Source: Camarhynchus parvulus
Taxonomy: Eukaryota; Chordata; Aves; Passeriformes; Thraupidae
NCBI RefSeq assembly: GCF_901933205.1
Contig: NC_044573.1
Location: 48,699,493 to 48,763,492 of the forward strand
Length of the DNA: 64,000 bases
Direction of reading: 5' to 3'
Below are positions 1 to 14,400 of this stretch, in pieces. The position numbers were made by a program, and so were the translations under genes. The notes under the pieces were generated by a model. The model ran no database searches. It worked only from the letters and a program-made list of their open reading frames with translations, and had not been told where the DNA came from. Within the stretch, counting starts at the first letter, position 1. Every line of letters starts with the position of its first letter.

Positions 1-2214
1 ACTCTGGAAACCACCCACAAGTTCATTAGTCAGGTTATTTAACATATTTAATGTGTCCTGCACTGAGGGAGGCTAGGGGTGTTTGCATGCTCCTCTAACA
101 TATCAGAACTAGGAGGATGATTCCTTCAGCAGCAGGGCAGTTGCTTTGATAAACCAATGCACACTTTGAGTTATAAATTACACTTTGAGTACCATCACAT
201 AGCCTGCCTTGTGCTTGAAGGCTGGTGACTGCCTGGAAGACTTCAGGTTGCTGTTGAAAGTAATGGCCTGTTAGCAAGACCAGCTACCAAAGTGGCTGTT
301 CTAACAGAACAGATTGGGCCCCATGTTTTGTGACTGACTCAGCCCTTCCCAATTTGCCAGAGTGAACCAAAAGGGAAAGATTTTGGCTGGCTGACCCCAT
401 TTTGTCAGCTTGAGGCTCAGTAAAACATAGAGTAAAGCCAAGGTTGTAAGAATCACTCAGCTGAAGCTCAGATCCTTCCTCTGAAACTTTTAATTTACTG
501 GTTTATGGCTTTCATATTTTTAAATACGTATTTTCCTTTTGTGGATTTTAAAACAAGGAAGAGTAAAATGGCAGTTGGTCAGCAAAACTGACTTCTCTGG
601 GAAACTAAAACAAACATCGATTTTGTTGTTCTATTGAACGACTTAAATGGTACTCAGCCCCAGAAGTTCAGAAATATGTCCAATTCAACCACTGAATATT
701 TATTTATACAATGTATTGACAGCTGATCTGTAATTTATAATGTTTCTAGATATGCACAATATTTTATGCCTTCAGGAAAAAAATATCACAGTTTAAGATA
801 CTCATCTTGTAATGATAATTAAAATCTTTCAAGAGTAACTTTAACAAAACCTTGCCCCTTCTGTTTTTTTGTCCACTGAGGCCCACTCTGCCCCACTTCG
901 TGCTAGCAGAGAATGAGAGAGAGGAGCTGCTGAGCCTGCCGGGGCCTCTTGGAGTTTCATGAGGAGTTGAGGCATGATTAGAAACTGGAAAAAGGAGACC
1001 AGAAACTTTTATGTGTCAGTGAGAAAGGATGAGAGTTTTAGAAACAGTTTGTGTAGAATGTGAGCCAAGAAGAAAAAAGATTTAAACTTTTCAAGATCTT
1101 GCTTCTGTTCCCAGGCATGATAGAAATTAAGAACTAATTGAGCAATAAAACGTGCTTATTGCAGCTGGCTAGGGTAGGATCACTTGTAAAAGATTGCTAA
1201 CAATAGGATAAGGGTTTTTTCCTCTGCAGGGAAGAGAAATTAAAGGGTAAGAAATAGTTGGTATAATATAGTCCTCAGTGTTTGAAATGCACATATGCAT
1301 GTCCTTACCTTCCTTCTGACTTTGGAGTTCATAAAATCTTTGCACGGTTCTGGTGAGGAAGGGAGGAATAAAACCTCAGCCCTGTTAATGAGCAGCCACT
1401 TCAATGTCACTTGTGTCTGTCGGTGCTGCTTTGGGTGTTTTAAATCTGTGGGGTCTTGTTTCCAAAGTGCAGGTAAGCCGTGTCACACAGCACATTCTGC
1501 TCACTGGAAGTCTCAGTGTAGCCCAGGAGTGCTCCCAGAATAAACTGTGTACCCCATCTTTTAGTGTTCTTACTGTTGTAAACCCCAGTCCTGAAGGTTA
1601 CCCTATCAAGCAGCCTAAGTATTTGTGTCCTGTTATGCTGTACAGTGTAGGTAAAAAACCCCCACAGTTATTAGGTCCTGTAACAAATCTAAATAAACAA
1701 ATGTAATCAACGGATGTCTTTGGAACTGCTCTCAAATAATGAATACAATTTGTAGGACTAACCACTTTGCTCAGCAGTGAGTAGTTGTAGAACTGGATTT
1801 TAAGGAAAGACTGAAGGAAACCAAATTGCTGAGGTACCAGAAATACCCTGCTCTGTTCCTGTAAGAGAACATAAAGCAAGAGCAACTAATAAAAAAAAAA
1901 GTTTTATTAACTGTTGGAAGAATTATTTCTATTAGCATTTCCCAGTAAAGTTGGGGCGACTTAATTCCCAAACTTTCTTTCAAAAAAGGCATTTTTTCAG
2001 GCTGTTGGAGGTTGGCCACTAAATGTGTCTGTAACACATTAGGCCCTGTTTCTCAAAACACCTTGTGGACTGCTAATTGGAGTTTGCATAATACCGCAAA
2101 ATTGCAGACATTCCTTTGAAATAAGCAGGAATGAAAACTTCTTTTCTGGGGTAAAAGAGAAAGGAATTTTTTATTTTTAACAAAAAGGCTTAACAGAAAT
2201 CCTTTATAGGAATA

Positions 2215-2215
<1 letters not shown>

Positions 2216-2245
<30 letters not shown>

Positions 2246-2270
2246 ATTATTATCATTATTATTATTATTT
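2216..2270. repeat. Compound (GTT)n(ATT)n microsatellite
   Basis: Ten GTT units from 2216 to 2245, then ATT units with one ATC interruption to about 2270. The minus-strand Thr/Ile-rich frame is a by-product. Confidence 0.95.
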
Positions 2271-5200
2271 GCTTTTTTTTCCCTGAAGAAAGTAGTTTGA
2301 GGAAAAGTTTCCGAACAGTTTTGAATTACAAAAGTTCAAGGAGAGCCTTGTACATACAGTACTACTGTTCAAGCCAAGAGGTAAACAATTATGAAATGCC
2401 TTTGAAATGCAAGGCTGGTAATGCCAAGGTTATGTATTTTGTCATTGAACACAACAGTAAGTTGTTAGGAGCAGGAGTGAGTGATATTTATTACTTATGC
2501 ACAGATGTGCAAATGAAAAACATGAAATTTAATATCTCAGGGTTCAAATTCTTAGTGGTAACACTCTTGTTTTAAATCTGATATAGCCTATAGGAACCAG
2601 TCAGGATCAAAAAGGAAAAAAAAAATGTCTTTAGAGAAAATATATTTGCTTGGTCAAAATTCAGACTTACTCTGCACTTTGGCTGATAAGTACATGTGCA
2701 TTTCAGGCCCATCTATCCTGCAGATTTGGAGCTGTCCTGCGTTTGGGTCTGAAGATGGTTTTAGGGTAGAATAGGATCAAACCAGGGCTGACACTGAAAA
2801 TTGTTAGGCTGCATTCTATTTTTCTCTAATTGTCAGATCACTCTGAGCTGTCAGTCCTTTTCACAGCTTTGAATTTTCAGAATAACAGTCCAAGCGAGCT
2901 GATTTTGCTTCATAAGTGTCTAACAACTCACTGTGACTGGACACGGGTAGCAATTCTTCATGAAGGGAAGGCTGGAAAAAGCCAGTTTCAGAGCATTGTG
3001 AAAAGTGTGACTGGGTGCATGAGACAAATCCTAACCAATTAACTCTTATTTCTGCCTGAAATTCTGGAAGGGTAGATATAACATCTCATCATGCTCTGCA
3101 TGACATACCCTGTAATAAATTTAGTGCAATACAACAATACCCAGCATGAAAGCATGAACATTCTATTTCCAAATCTGTTTCACCTCGCTGCATGATTCTT
3201 GTGTTTAATGAAATAACAGCAAAACGGAAGCTTTTAGGCAAGCAGATGGATGTTGATAGAGTTGGAAACTTACACTGTATTTATCAACAAGAACAGTCTC
3301 TTATGGTCAGAATCTGAGTACAGCAAATAATACAGTAGTTTGGAGAACAGAGAGATGTTGGGGAAAGTTTTTTTTCTTTCAAGTGCCAGGTTTGACGGTA
3401 TGTTTGTTTATATCTAACAAAATTCCTGATACTTAGGTCTAAGACATGGTATTTCAGTCTTGTATAAAGAAGGTTCCTAATGAAAAGAACACGTCCTTCA
3501 CTTAAATCAATTACACAAAAAAGGAAAGAAAATCACCTTTTGTTATATTTGAAGCACAGGAGGAGGCGGCAAGGGCAGATTAGCAGGGCTTTGTGCAGCA
3601 GTGCTTGCGTATGAAACAAACAACTTTTGACAGGAAGATTACAAAAACTTGAATCATGAAGAGAGAAAAGCTGTTGCTAAATGGTGAGCATGTATTTGCT
3701 TTATTTACTCACCATTTTCCTTCTGCTTTAGCAGAGGTATCTGCCAAGCTCTTAAAAATTTTAATCATCCTTGAGCTGTCAAAAACTTAGTCGTCTGTGC
3801 AGTAAAGACAGTTGTGCACGTTTGCACAACCTGTTGGGTGGGAGAACCCCCCTGCCCTCCCATGGGCTCCACTGTGCTGCTAATGCCAGGGCACAGAGTT
3901 CATGCAGAAATTGTGACAAATTGCAGAAAGACGGGGTGTCAGGTGCTGTGCATTTTGAACTTTATACATCTGTCTTGAAAAGACAGGCAGATGAACAAAG
4001 AAAATGCAGGAGGCCAGAGGTGGAAAAATATCCTTGAGAGAATAAATTCCTTCTTCTAATGAGAAGCTTTGTCACTGAGCCACGAACTTCAGAAAATAAT
4101 GATGAGTGGTCATAGGTATCTACTAAGAGTAGAATTCACTTTAGATTGATAACAAGAGCAGTTAGAGTGAGGGAAAAGAACCCTCTCTAGAAGAGCACAA
4201 CATGCACCCATCTCTCTTTGCAGCAGGAATGAGAATATCATCATCCTCTCCATAGAGTTACAGAGTTCTTATAAGTGTAAGGTGAGAATCAGAGAAAATA
4301 GTCACATAACGACTCAAGATTCCCTTCCTTAAGAGTCCTAATTTTCTCTCATCCTGATAGAGTGCTTTAAAGAGCAAAATGTGTAATAAAAATGCTCATG
4401 ACTTAAGGTACTTTGATTCATTCGCTTACTAGTTCCATGGAAATGGATCTATTCAGAATAATAAATAGCAGAGATGTTAGTGATTGTAATTAATTGGAGA
4501 CAACATGTCAGTGTGTCAGCACTTCCCAGAAGCTGACATTCCTGTCACGAAGTTGCAGAAAAATTTTTAAAAGTTAGCAATTGTTTGCTGTCACAAAAGA
4601 TGCCTTTGCAAAGTCTGTATTAAAATGCAGCTTCCTGTTGTAGGCACGCCCATGGTTCAAATATATTCTGTTGCGGTTCTTATTTTAGAGTCACTTCTTA
4701 GAAATTGATGAGGGGGTACCCCAAAACCCTGATAAACCACACACTAAGAACTGTGTGGTTCTCTTTGCTTTTTGGTTTTTCTAGCATTTGAATTTTTTAC
4801 CCTACTGTTTCAGGGTTTGGCTCACACTAGTTGAAACATATGCTTACACAAAAGCCTGCAAAGAAGTCTTATCTCAATATTCTTTTGAGGACAGACATGA
4901 GGACTGAGTTGTACAAGGCTATGTGGATTTGTCTGTCTGTCTACTGGATTTGTAAGAAAATAAGTGTTCTGCCTTAGCAGTCTACCTTATGTATGTAGAC
5001 TTGTCAAAGCCACAGATGTTAATTTGTGTGCTGGTAGAGAAATGTCTTAAAGTAATGTCACCTGGCCTGAAGATGGTAGGCTTGTTAAAGTTCAAAGCCC
5101 ATCAAAGTTTTTCGCCCGAAATCTCATGGAAACTGAACAAAAATACTGTGAGATGGATTAAAGTATTTCTTTTAGTATTTCCAATCCAGCCAAAATGTAA

Positions 5201-5427
5201 TGTAACTTTCTTTGGGACTCTTTGCTAGGACCAAAAATGTTACTTTTACATTAGCCTACTCCTCTTAAAGGCAAGAAATTACAACAAAACTCTATATCTC
5301 CAGAAGTGAAAACTATTCACTTTAGTACTAATTTAATTAAACAAGCAGAGCTTCATCTCTGTATGAAAATGCACTGAACATCAGCTAGGCAACCATAGCA
5401 TTCCTAACGTAGCTGAGGAAACTGGCC

Positions 5428-5476
5428 TATTGACTCAAACTGCACTTATTGACTCAAACTGCGCACACACACACAC
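5428..5476. repeat. 19-bp tandem duplication followed by short CA run
   Basis: TATTGACTCAAACTGCACT at 5428-5446 is repeated at 5447-5462 (16 of 19 bases, diverging at the end) and runs directly into about seven CA dinucleotides. Each copy carries TGACTCA, the AP-1 consensus. Confidence 0.9.
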
Positions 5477-5849
5477 ATTTCAAATGTCATTTTTTTACTG
5501 CCCTGGTGAAAATCCTCATTTTCTCCTATTGCGTATAACTGCTGTGCAGGTACAGTGAAGTAGAAGCATTAGGTACTTCACGAGAGTTGTGGGTGTTATA
5601 TTTACATTGTGGGACTGAATTTGGAAAGGAGCCTTTAAATTAGTATTCATTAGTTTCAGATAGCAAAGATTATGCAGATTTAGGCAAGCTGACAGAGGAT
5701 GTTTCCACATCTTTCAATGGGTATGTACAGCCTGAAAGCATCTCACGTCGTGCTGCTCAAGAATGTGTAAGATGCTAGTTAATGAACTGTGGTAAGCTAG
5801 AAGTAAATATTCAGATATGGGCACCATAGTGTGTAGCTCAATGAATTTG

Positions 5850-5877
5850 ACCACAATTATTATATAATTATTGTGGT
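5850..5877. repeat. 28-bp near-perfect palindrome
   Basis: ACCACAAT at the left end and ATTGTGGT at the right end pair fully, and the AT-rich centre pairs except for one T-T position. There is no loop, so it is a potential cruciform. ACCACA/TGTGGT are also RUNX-like half sites, which may be chance. Confidence 0.8.
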
Positions 5878-6224
5878 AATGAGTGGTTTCTGAGTTTTGA
5901 CTTCACAAAGCATATTTATGTCCTGCTAGTAGTTTCTTGTGAAGGGTTTAGTTTAATTAGTTGGGCTTAAACATAGCTTGCTATGAAAAGCAAGTGTTTT
6001 AGAATGTTATTGTCCTTCTGAGTTAAGACTGGGAAAGTATGAATTTACAATCAGAAAACATACTGAAAGCTAGAATGTTCTTGAGTAATATCCACAAAAT
6101 CGATTTCTGCTGAAAACCTATCTAGATGGGAGGTTTTTCCCCTTGGTACTGTTGAACTTATAGCCTTTAAATCCAATTTGTTCTCTGTCAGATAACTGTT
6201 GAAAATACTGAATTGAAACCCTTC

Positions 6225-6316
6225 CACAAAAAATCCCCAAAACAAACAAAAACCCCTAAAACAGCAAACCAAAACAACAAAAAATCCAAACAAACAAACC
6301 AACAACAACAAAAAAA
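6225..6316. repeat. A/C-rich low-complexity tract (AAAC/AAC type)
   Basis: Irregular runs of AAAC, AAACC and AAC over about 90 bp. No LINE or SINE tail is attached. Confidence 0.85.
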
Positions 6317-8454
6317 GAGGGTGATTCTAATGGGATTTTACATGTTATTCTAAATTACCTCCAGCATTTAAAAAGGTGTCTCCTTTCTACACAGCTTGTC
6401 CTAAAATTGTAATCGTTCTAGAGAATTTTGTTCTCGTTCACTAGGGGTCAGTGATTCAGCTCCAGGTTAAGATGCTTCAAATTTGGTACATGAGTTCTTG
6501 CTGTAGCTAGTGGAAATTAAATCAACTGAATGCTTCTTTAAGCTCCGCTGGCTTACAATTTTGACTGGAATGAGAGCTGAGACATGTAGCTCACATGCAA
6601 ATGCTTACATTTAACTATTAGATGTAGGGAATTTTCTCTCAACCTTTAGGTTCTGCTAGAGTCTGGTGATGTTAGTTTGTGATGGGCCTGGTCTGGATGC
6701 AGCTCAAGGTTTCTCCATGGACAAGGCAAAATTTGGCCTTTCCAATAACAAAGGAATACGTATTCTGTCCTTAGCTTTGGTTGCAGCAGAACTCAGTATT
6801 TTAGTGCCAGTAAAAGAAATTGAGGACAAGGAAGGCTGAGGAAGGCTGGTAGGACTTGCCAGGCCATGCAGAGGGGTGGAAGATCTGGGAGAAGAAGGTG
6901 GGCATGTGAAAGCTGGAAGAGCTCAGAGGGGTGTAGGGGCTTCTTCTGTTCCCCAAGCTGACTCTCCATGTATGTTTTGTAAGGCTGGGATGAGTCCATG
7001 GGGGGCCCTCACCTCATTGGCAGTACAAGAGAAACCCACATCTTCGCCTGTAAGTCCACTCCCTTCGGCAAGCTGCCCTTACTTCTTATGTTCCCCAAAC
7101 AAGAGCTGCCAGGAGGTGTGCTCGTAGGTCCAGACCTCATATGCATGGCCAGCCTGCCTGTGCTGCCAGCGCCCAGCAGCTCTGACAGCATGAACAAACC
7201 AAGGAGAGGGCAGGCAAATGCAGCTTGTGCTGCATAACCCAATCCCTTCCCATTGTGGTGGCAGGTTGAGGGAACAGTCCTTCCTTCATCCATCTTATGC
7301 CTGAGTCCCAGAGGAGGAGTAAATACAGCAGGACCCAACACTGAGACCCAACATAATACACAGCTTCTTGGCCCCACTTCTGCCCAACGCCTTACAAAAA
7401 TATTTTGGCCAAAAAAGTTTTAGTAAAGCTCAGGGGATCTGAACATTGGCTGTTCAGCTGTTTGCTGTGATGGTGAAAAATAAGAATAGGGGAAAAAAAG
7501 GAAGAGCAAAACTCACTTGAGTTATGTCTGTCTGCCATTTATGTCTCATGTATTAGTTGTCAGCAGTTCAAGCATGATCTTGATATCTCTCCTAATTCTT
7601 GGTATGTGTAGCTGTTGACCACAATTTTGGACAGTTTTCTGGTTCTGCATAAACAGCATTCTCTTTCTATGCTAAAGCATTAAAGAAACTTCTCTATCAA
7701 GTTGGAGGCTTATAGTTTTTGTATTATGTGGGCTGGGGGGGGAGTGATTTGGTTTTTTAATCAGTAATGAGTTACATCTTAAAACAGCCTTCTGCTTTTC
7801 TTTTGGTCTCCTTCCTCAGTGCAGAAGAATACTGCAGTGTTTTCCACACTTTGGTTTTTAGGGGCAAACAATGTTTGATGTAGACTGGAGCTTCCAAGAA
7901 CGGCTTCTTAAATTTTATTTGAAAGATTACTACTTGACAGATAAATATTTCTTCCAAGTAGGATGTGATAGGTTGTTATGGACAGCATGGAGCTGTTAGG
8001 AGTGAATTGCTTTGTTCAGTCAGAGCGTGGCCATTTGTGGCTGCAGCTGTTCCCATTTAGCTCTGTCTGAGTTGTTCTGTCCTGATTTTCTGTGGGATCC
8101 TCAGGAATAACTGAGCATCATCCACTGGGACAGCAGAGCCCTCAAAACTCCCTATTAATCTCCCTGAGAAGTTCACCCAATAGTGTAAATGGTAATGGTT
8201 GTATGAAGACTTGGCTACAGAGAAGAGAACACAAACCAACTTACTTTTAATTACTTTTTAAAGGAAAGCAGATTTTCTCTATAGAGATAATCAATGGGAC
8301 TTGTGTTTGGAAGAAGGATGGATTATTCAGAATGAGAACAAATCTGCCCAGGGCAGATTTTGGTGGATCTTACTCCTTTTCAAGCTCACCTATGCTTTCC
8401 TAAGTAGTTCCTGAATAATCTTGAGTAAGTATGTATCAAAGAGTGACCCATACT

Positions 8455-8498
8455 AAAAAGAAAAAAAATCAAGAAAAAAGAAAAAGTAAAAAAATGAA
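8455..8498. repeat. A-rich low-complexity tract
   Basis: A runs broken by single G, TC and T bases. No adjoining retroelement recognised. Confidence 0.8.
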
Positions 8499-11400
8499 CC
8501 AAGGTCTAAATTACTGTTAGGAACAGTTTTAAAGGCAGCAGTCCAATTGTGTCAGCCAATACATTCCTCCTACCTTTTATTTTCCATGTCTAAATGTCAT
8601 CATGAAGCACCATCATATATATTTCTTTCTGAATCTTAACCTTCCTGGTTAGAGGTCAGTGACTACAGAGTGATTTCGACTACATTTGTCAGTGTGGAAA
8701 TGCAGGACATAGCTTGGGTCTGTAGGTTTTGAGAAGACACTCTTAACGAGTCTGTTGTCAACACCACCGTGAGGAACTGCGTGAGTCACACCCACAGAGA
8801 AGCTGTACTGGTAGTCTGTGTTCCTGTACCCGCCAAGTTCAGGTCAATCTCAGTCTAGAGCAGCTCCTTTGAAGAGAGGATGCTTGTACTGCATCTCTTT
8901 TGAGTCTCACATGGAAAGCCAGGATGTTTCAACTCCATGCTGCTCTGCCAGCTTTCCATGTCACGTACCAGTGTGCCATGCTCCTCCATCCAGCACACCA
9001 CTGGAGTGGGAGGCAGCCTTGTTTCCAACATCAGCTTCTCCTCCAGCCTCACAGCTGGAAATGGAGGCAACTCAAGGCCTATCCTCTTTCTAGAAGTTTT
9101 CAGGCCTGCGGGTCCTAAGCCCAGTTGTGGTATATAATCCTAAGAAATGGCTTTTGTGAAGATTAACTTTGGATTTCTTAGCAACCGCTGAAGCTGTATG
9201 AATTGAAAACATCACGTTATCAAGTTTCCAAGTGGAATGACAGATTGTTCCACCCTGTCCTATGCCATTGTCAGATCAGAAAATTGAATTCTTCACTCCT
9301 CATGATGGGTGCAAAAATAAATACAAAGTCTTCATAGCTAGAAATGAATAATGTCAATTTTGTAATGACAAGATACTTCAAAATCATAGTCTCATGTCCT
9401 TTAGAATTTGTTTTTCTTTTGCAGTCTTCTCTGTTAGAACATGTTTACAGTAGGTACTCTTTTAAACTAAAATTCATAAAAGGATTCAAAGAAAGAAAAC
9501 AAGAAAATTACCTTGACATTCAGTGAAAGCTGTAATATCATGTAAATCATTACTAATGGAGACCAATTATGGAGGCTCAGAGTCGACTGTAATAGATTTT
9601 TCACACAAAGGAGGGAGGATGTTGGACCTACTGCAGAGCTGTGAAGAAGTAATTACATACCATCTTTCGTACCTAACAGATGAGATATTTTTGAAGAGTT
9701 CACACTAGCCATCACATGCTCAAGAGCATCATGTTCTAGGCAGTGGGGTGTTTTATTTGCATTTACATCTTTCAGAGCAGCCATCTGTACGCCAGCATCT
9801 GTGTGCCTACCACAAATTTTGGGTGTGCATGTGCATTACCATTTCATTTTGTGCAGCTGTTTGGTAACCTACTGAGTACATTGCAGCCATTTAGCATCCA
9901 TGCTCTATATTACTGACTGCTGTCTTGCCTCAACCAATGTCCAAGTTCTTTTTAAAAGTTATTTATTTTCTACTTCTCAGTGGGACCTCCTCAGGTCCCA
10001 TATAGGAAAAACATCCTTTTTTTACAGTGGTATTTATACTGATGTCTGAGAGGATATAATGAAATCTAGTAATCTGAGATTCAAAAGTCTTGTAAGAGAT
10101 AATTATTTATAGGTGGTGAAGATGGAATAGATTGTATATGAATGCTCCCTTACTTCAAGGACATCATGCTGTGTGCTCCTGGGCTCTTCTGTTAATTTTC
10201 ATGATTTTTCAGTTCTCTCTATCAGCATTTCCCTCAGTTATGAGTAGGTTTGAGTTAATGCCTCTTGTCTCCTGCCTCTGCCTTACAGCTGGTGATGCAT
10301 TACTGTAGGGCAATGTGCATTGACCTGATAGATGGAAGGCTGCAGTTGCACTTAAAACTTGATTCACTTTTTGTTGGGACCAAGTGGAAAAATACAGTGG
10401 CACTAGGACATGGCCTGTTTGTGAACTGGAGCCCAGACTCAGGAGCTGCCTCTCCATTAGACTGCGTTAGGAGAATCCCAAGAGTTAGGTCCAGCTCTGC
10501 ACCTTAATCTCTATGTTGCTGTCACAGAAACAGAACTATGTTGTAGGATCATTTAGTGATCTGAGTATAAATATGGAAAATTTTTCAATTTCAACATAAT
10601 TTTACTTTAACACAAGTCATTTTCGGGGATCATGGCTCTTCTCATTTGTTTGTCTGTTGCAATTGTCTGGGCACAGCACTTACCTACTTGTTGCAGAGAT
10701 TTCAGAGAGGTACTGCAAACCTGAGGTGCCATCCTGTTCTCCACCTTTGTTCTGAAGTGCAGAAGTTTCCTGGAGACCAAAACACCTTCGTGTAAACTAA
10801 ATGTTCTACTTAATAATAGGGTGAAGGATGAGCAGTGTTTGATGTGAAGGAGTTTGGGCTTAATGGATTCTCAGAAGTCAGTTTCAGTTTCCAGCATTAG
10901 TTTCCCATGTGAAATGGACTTTAACATCTAGATAAGAATGAACTGAGCCTACTTTACCTTCATCCCTTGCTTGCATAAACTGGAAAAGTCTGGTGTTCTA
11001 CCTGTATTTTGAACTGGTCAGGTTTGATGTGACCTCTTGTAGCAGGCTTTGTGAAAGAGAGCAGCCCCTAACAATAGTAGTTTAAAAAGCTGCATAGTTC
11101 GTGACCTTTACCACTAGTCACATACAAATTCTTTGGTGTTTCTTGAAGACATAACAGGGGCAGGGCATATATGTTTTCTTTCAGTTAATCCCCAAACATC
11201 TGTTTTCCCAGCCGGAATGAAAGTGTAAACAAGAGAATGAAATGACAGTTTATTTTCCCAACTTGAATTTTTTGTCAAACTCTTTTCATCTTAGGATCTC
11301 ACTGGTAAATAAAGTTTTAGGGAAGGTTCATGTTTCTGAAATACTTGCAGTGTTTAAACCTTTGTTTCCCTTAAAATAAAATAATTTACACAAAAACAAC

Positions 11401-14400
11401 TTTGACTACCTTACTAATTCACTGCTGTGAGAGACATCACATCTTAAAAATATTTGAAATGTGTTTCAATTTATTTTTATGTACATAAGCATATATTTTA
11501 TATGTGTGTAAATATATATTTATCTTTCCTCTTTCTTTGTGCTTTGTTTTTTTTCCACTGGAGAATTTTTCAGAAGCTTGGCTACTCAAATCCTGCACCA
11601 GTCTGATTTAATTCGTGGCCACCTCTGCCACTTTTTGTTTTGTCAGTATAGCCTTTAGAGATCTCATGGATCATTTCCATCTATTAATAGGCTACTTTAG
11701 TGAAATTAGTCTCTGGCAAGTATAAAATTATGCTGGTCTCAGAGTAGTTGCCCAGAGCCATCTAAAAAGGACTGCTTGGGTGAGGAGAGGTGAAAGATAC
11801 TAAAGATGATACCAAGCTAGGCTGAATTTCCACTGAGCATCTAGCGGGGAGTATAGAGAAAATTATGGTTAGGGAAAAAAATGGAGGTAAGGTGAGACCT
11901 TGCATTTCTACTGTGTTTCTAGGTTTTTCACTTTGTAAAAGGAATGTCTTTAAGCTGGTTAATTAACATGGCAGGAGCCTCCACAGTGTCTACAGCTACA
12001 GCAGGACAACATCTGTCTGCAGTAATTAGGCAGGAACTTCCACACTGAAGTGCTGTTCACAGATGGAGCCGATGGCTTGCCAGGCAGATGATGTAGAACT
12101 GTTTATACAAACCCACTTCTACTCCTAAAAACAATACCAAGCACATATTGTTGGCAGTCTTTGGGTGTGAAACTAATTATGATAAATCTGAAATGTTAAG
12201 TGTCTGGTGTTTTGAAAAAAATTATATTGGGAAGGGAAACCCACCTCAAATTCATTCATACTGATATGAGACAAAAAGACAAAAAGGTTTTATTGAAAGT
12301 TTATTGGATAATAAAAGCCTTTGAAGAATGGGTAGAGATGAAGCTTTCTTGGGTATGCAGAATAACTTTCAATAAAATAAATATATTTCACACCTGTCCT
12401 ATTTGTTGCTGTTGATAAGATTAGAGAATTAAGATTGCTAAAGAATTTCCTCTCAGAATCTATCAAACATTTAAGACTGTTTTGTTCAGGGAATATGTTG
12501 TCATTCAAGGACTAGGATGTGAAATCATCTGAAGATATTTGAAGATGCCCTATGCTATAGGAGGATTTTTTCCAGTATTTTTTTTTTACTGCATGTAATG
12601 TTAATATCCATAGAAAAATTCTCATACTATTGCTCCAGTATTGATTAGATGACACAGGATTTCACATGAGCTAAAATTTACTTTTTTTAGCTGAAAATAT
12701 TATGAGACTTAGCACATAAAATCTCAGAGAAAATAAATTAAGGAAAGACACTTGGACTAAACAGTGAGGAAAGATGTAGAATAGTTGGCTTTGATCTCCC
12801 CTGGCTCCCTCCACCCTCTCATAAATGCAGTGAAAACATTTGTACTCTATGACTACTGGTCTTTTTATGATTATGCACATTTTCTGAAGATTGTAAGTAG
12901 CGCTACAAAGGTTATTGGCAAAGGTGCTTCTTTTTACAGTACCTTGTAGTTGTGAAAGAAAGTCAGATAACAACCTGTGTACTACTCTGGCTTAGCTAAG
13001 TATGCTTTTCTTTGAGAAGCTCGTTTTATGGAGAAAGAAAATCTGATATCCTTTTATATCTGCTAGACAAGGAATTGCTGAAGGCAATTTAGTGATTTGC
13101 TAAAACCCAGTTCTGTTTCTCCATTCTTCACCAATATCTCTGGATTTTTGTGTATAATGTAGTATTTTTTCTTTTTATGTGTTAGCATGTCGAGGATGGA
13201 TTACAGGGCTTACTTCTTACTTCTTAGTCACATATATTTAATTTTAGAAAGTGTATATTAACTTCAATTTCTTGCACTTTCTGTCTGTTCCACTTCAGGT
13301 ATTTACCTGACTACAGGAAAAAAATTATAAGTGAATTTTTGCATTGAGTTTTTAGAAGTGTGTTGGTCTCTGCTGAATTTCCTCACAGCGTGACATGTGC
13401 ATCCTAGGAGAGCTGGGTGTCATTGCTTGTTTTTAGGAGACAGATTTCTGAGGCTGTTAGATCGAGGTCTTGAATACACGTGATTTTTACAAGTTGTAGC
13501 TTCCAACTCTGATCTGAATTGTCAAGACTCCTCAGTAATATGCAAACAGAATGGCATATCCTTTTAGTAGTGGTAGGATCCTGCTTGCCTGAGTTTGTTT
13601 TCACTCTTCACCATTGCCAACAATTTGATTTTTCACTGACCACAGTGGTTCCTGCAGTATCTGTGGACTTCACATATCTGAACATAGATGCAGTCATTCA
13701 GTTTCTGAAAATGAAAGATGTGGGAACAGAGACTACTGCCTCTGCCCCAGGGGCCTGAGGATGTGCTGCATCTGCTGTTCCTTCTGTGGAAGGCTCAGGA
13801 CAACCTGTTCTTTTCTTCTTGTTACTCCCAACACCTTCCCAAACCAACACACATTTACTTTTCTGGTCCTCAGTGATGATGCCAGTTACTGAGATTGGGA
13901 AGTGAGGTCACAGAGGTGATTAAAGAATGGGAAAGTGACCAGGTCACCCCCAGAACCTCGTTCCCATTTGCATAGAGTGGAAATTACTTTCCCCTTTTAT
14001 TATACAAATGGAAAGTCAGTTCACAAAAATCAGCAGGGCAGGCTGTTCGTCTCCTTTGTGGGGAGTGACCGCACCACCACTGGCCTTTGTGCACAAGATA
14101 TCTCGGTGTCCAGGGCTGGTGCAGCACCTGAAGATGGGCCAGCAAATCTCAGAGCAACTGCAGGAGCCAACGCAGGTACTGAAGACACACAGTACTTGAT
14201 ATCTGAGATCTAGGAATAACTGTTCTCCCTATATCTAGGGGAAAAAACCCAACAAACATTTGCAGAGCTTTATCTCATAAAGACTGAGAGAATAGGAACG
14301 TCTCATAGTGAAACAACTGATCTGAAGTATGAGCTCACAGCTGCAGTGTACTAAACAAATAAGATGGTGATGGAAGAATTGATTTATTTTTCTCTATACC

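Noticed and set aside
4735..4760. 9-bp inverted repeat AACCACACA / TGTGTGGTT
   Set aside because: Short arms with an 8-nt loop are expected many times by chance in 64 kb, and no direct repeat accompanies it.
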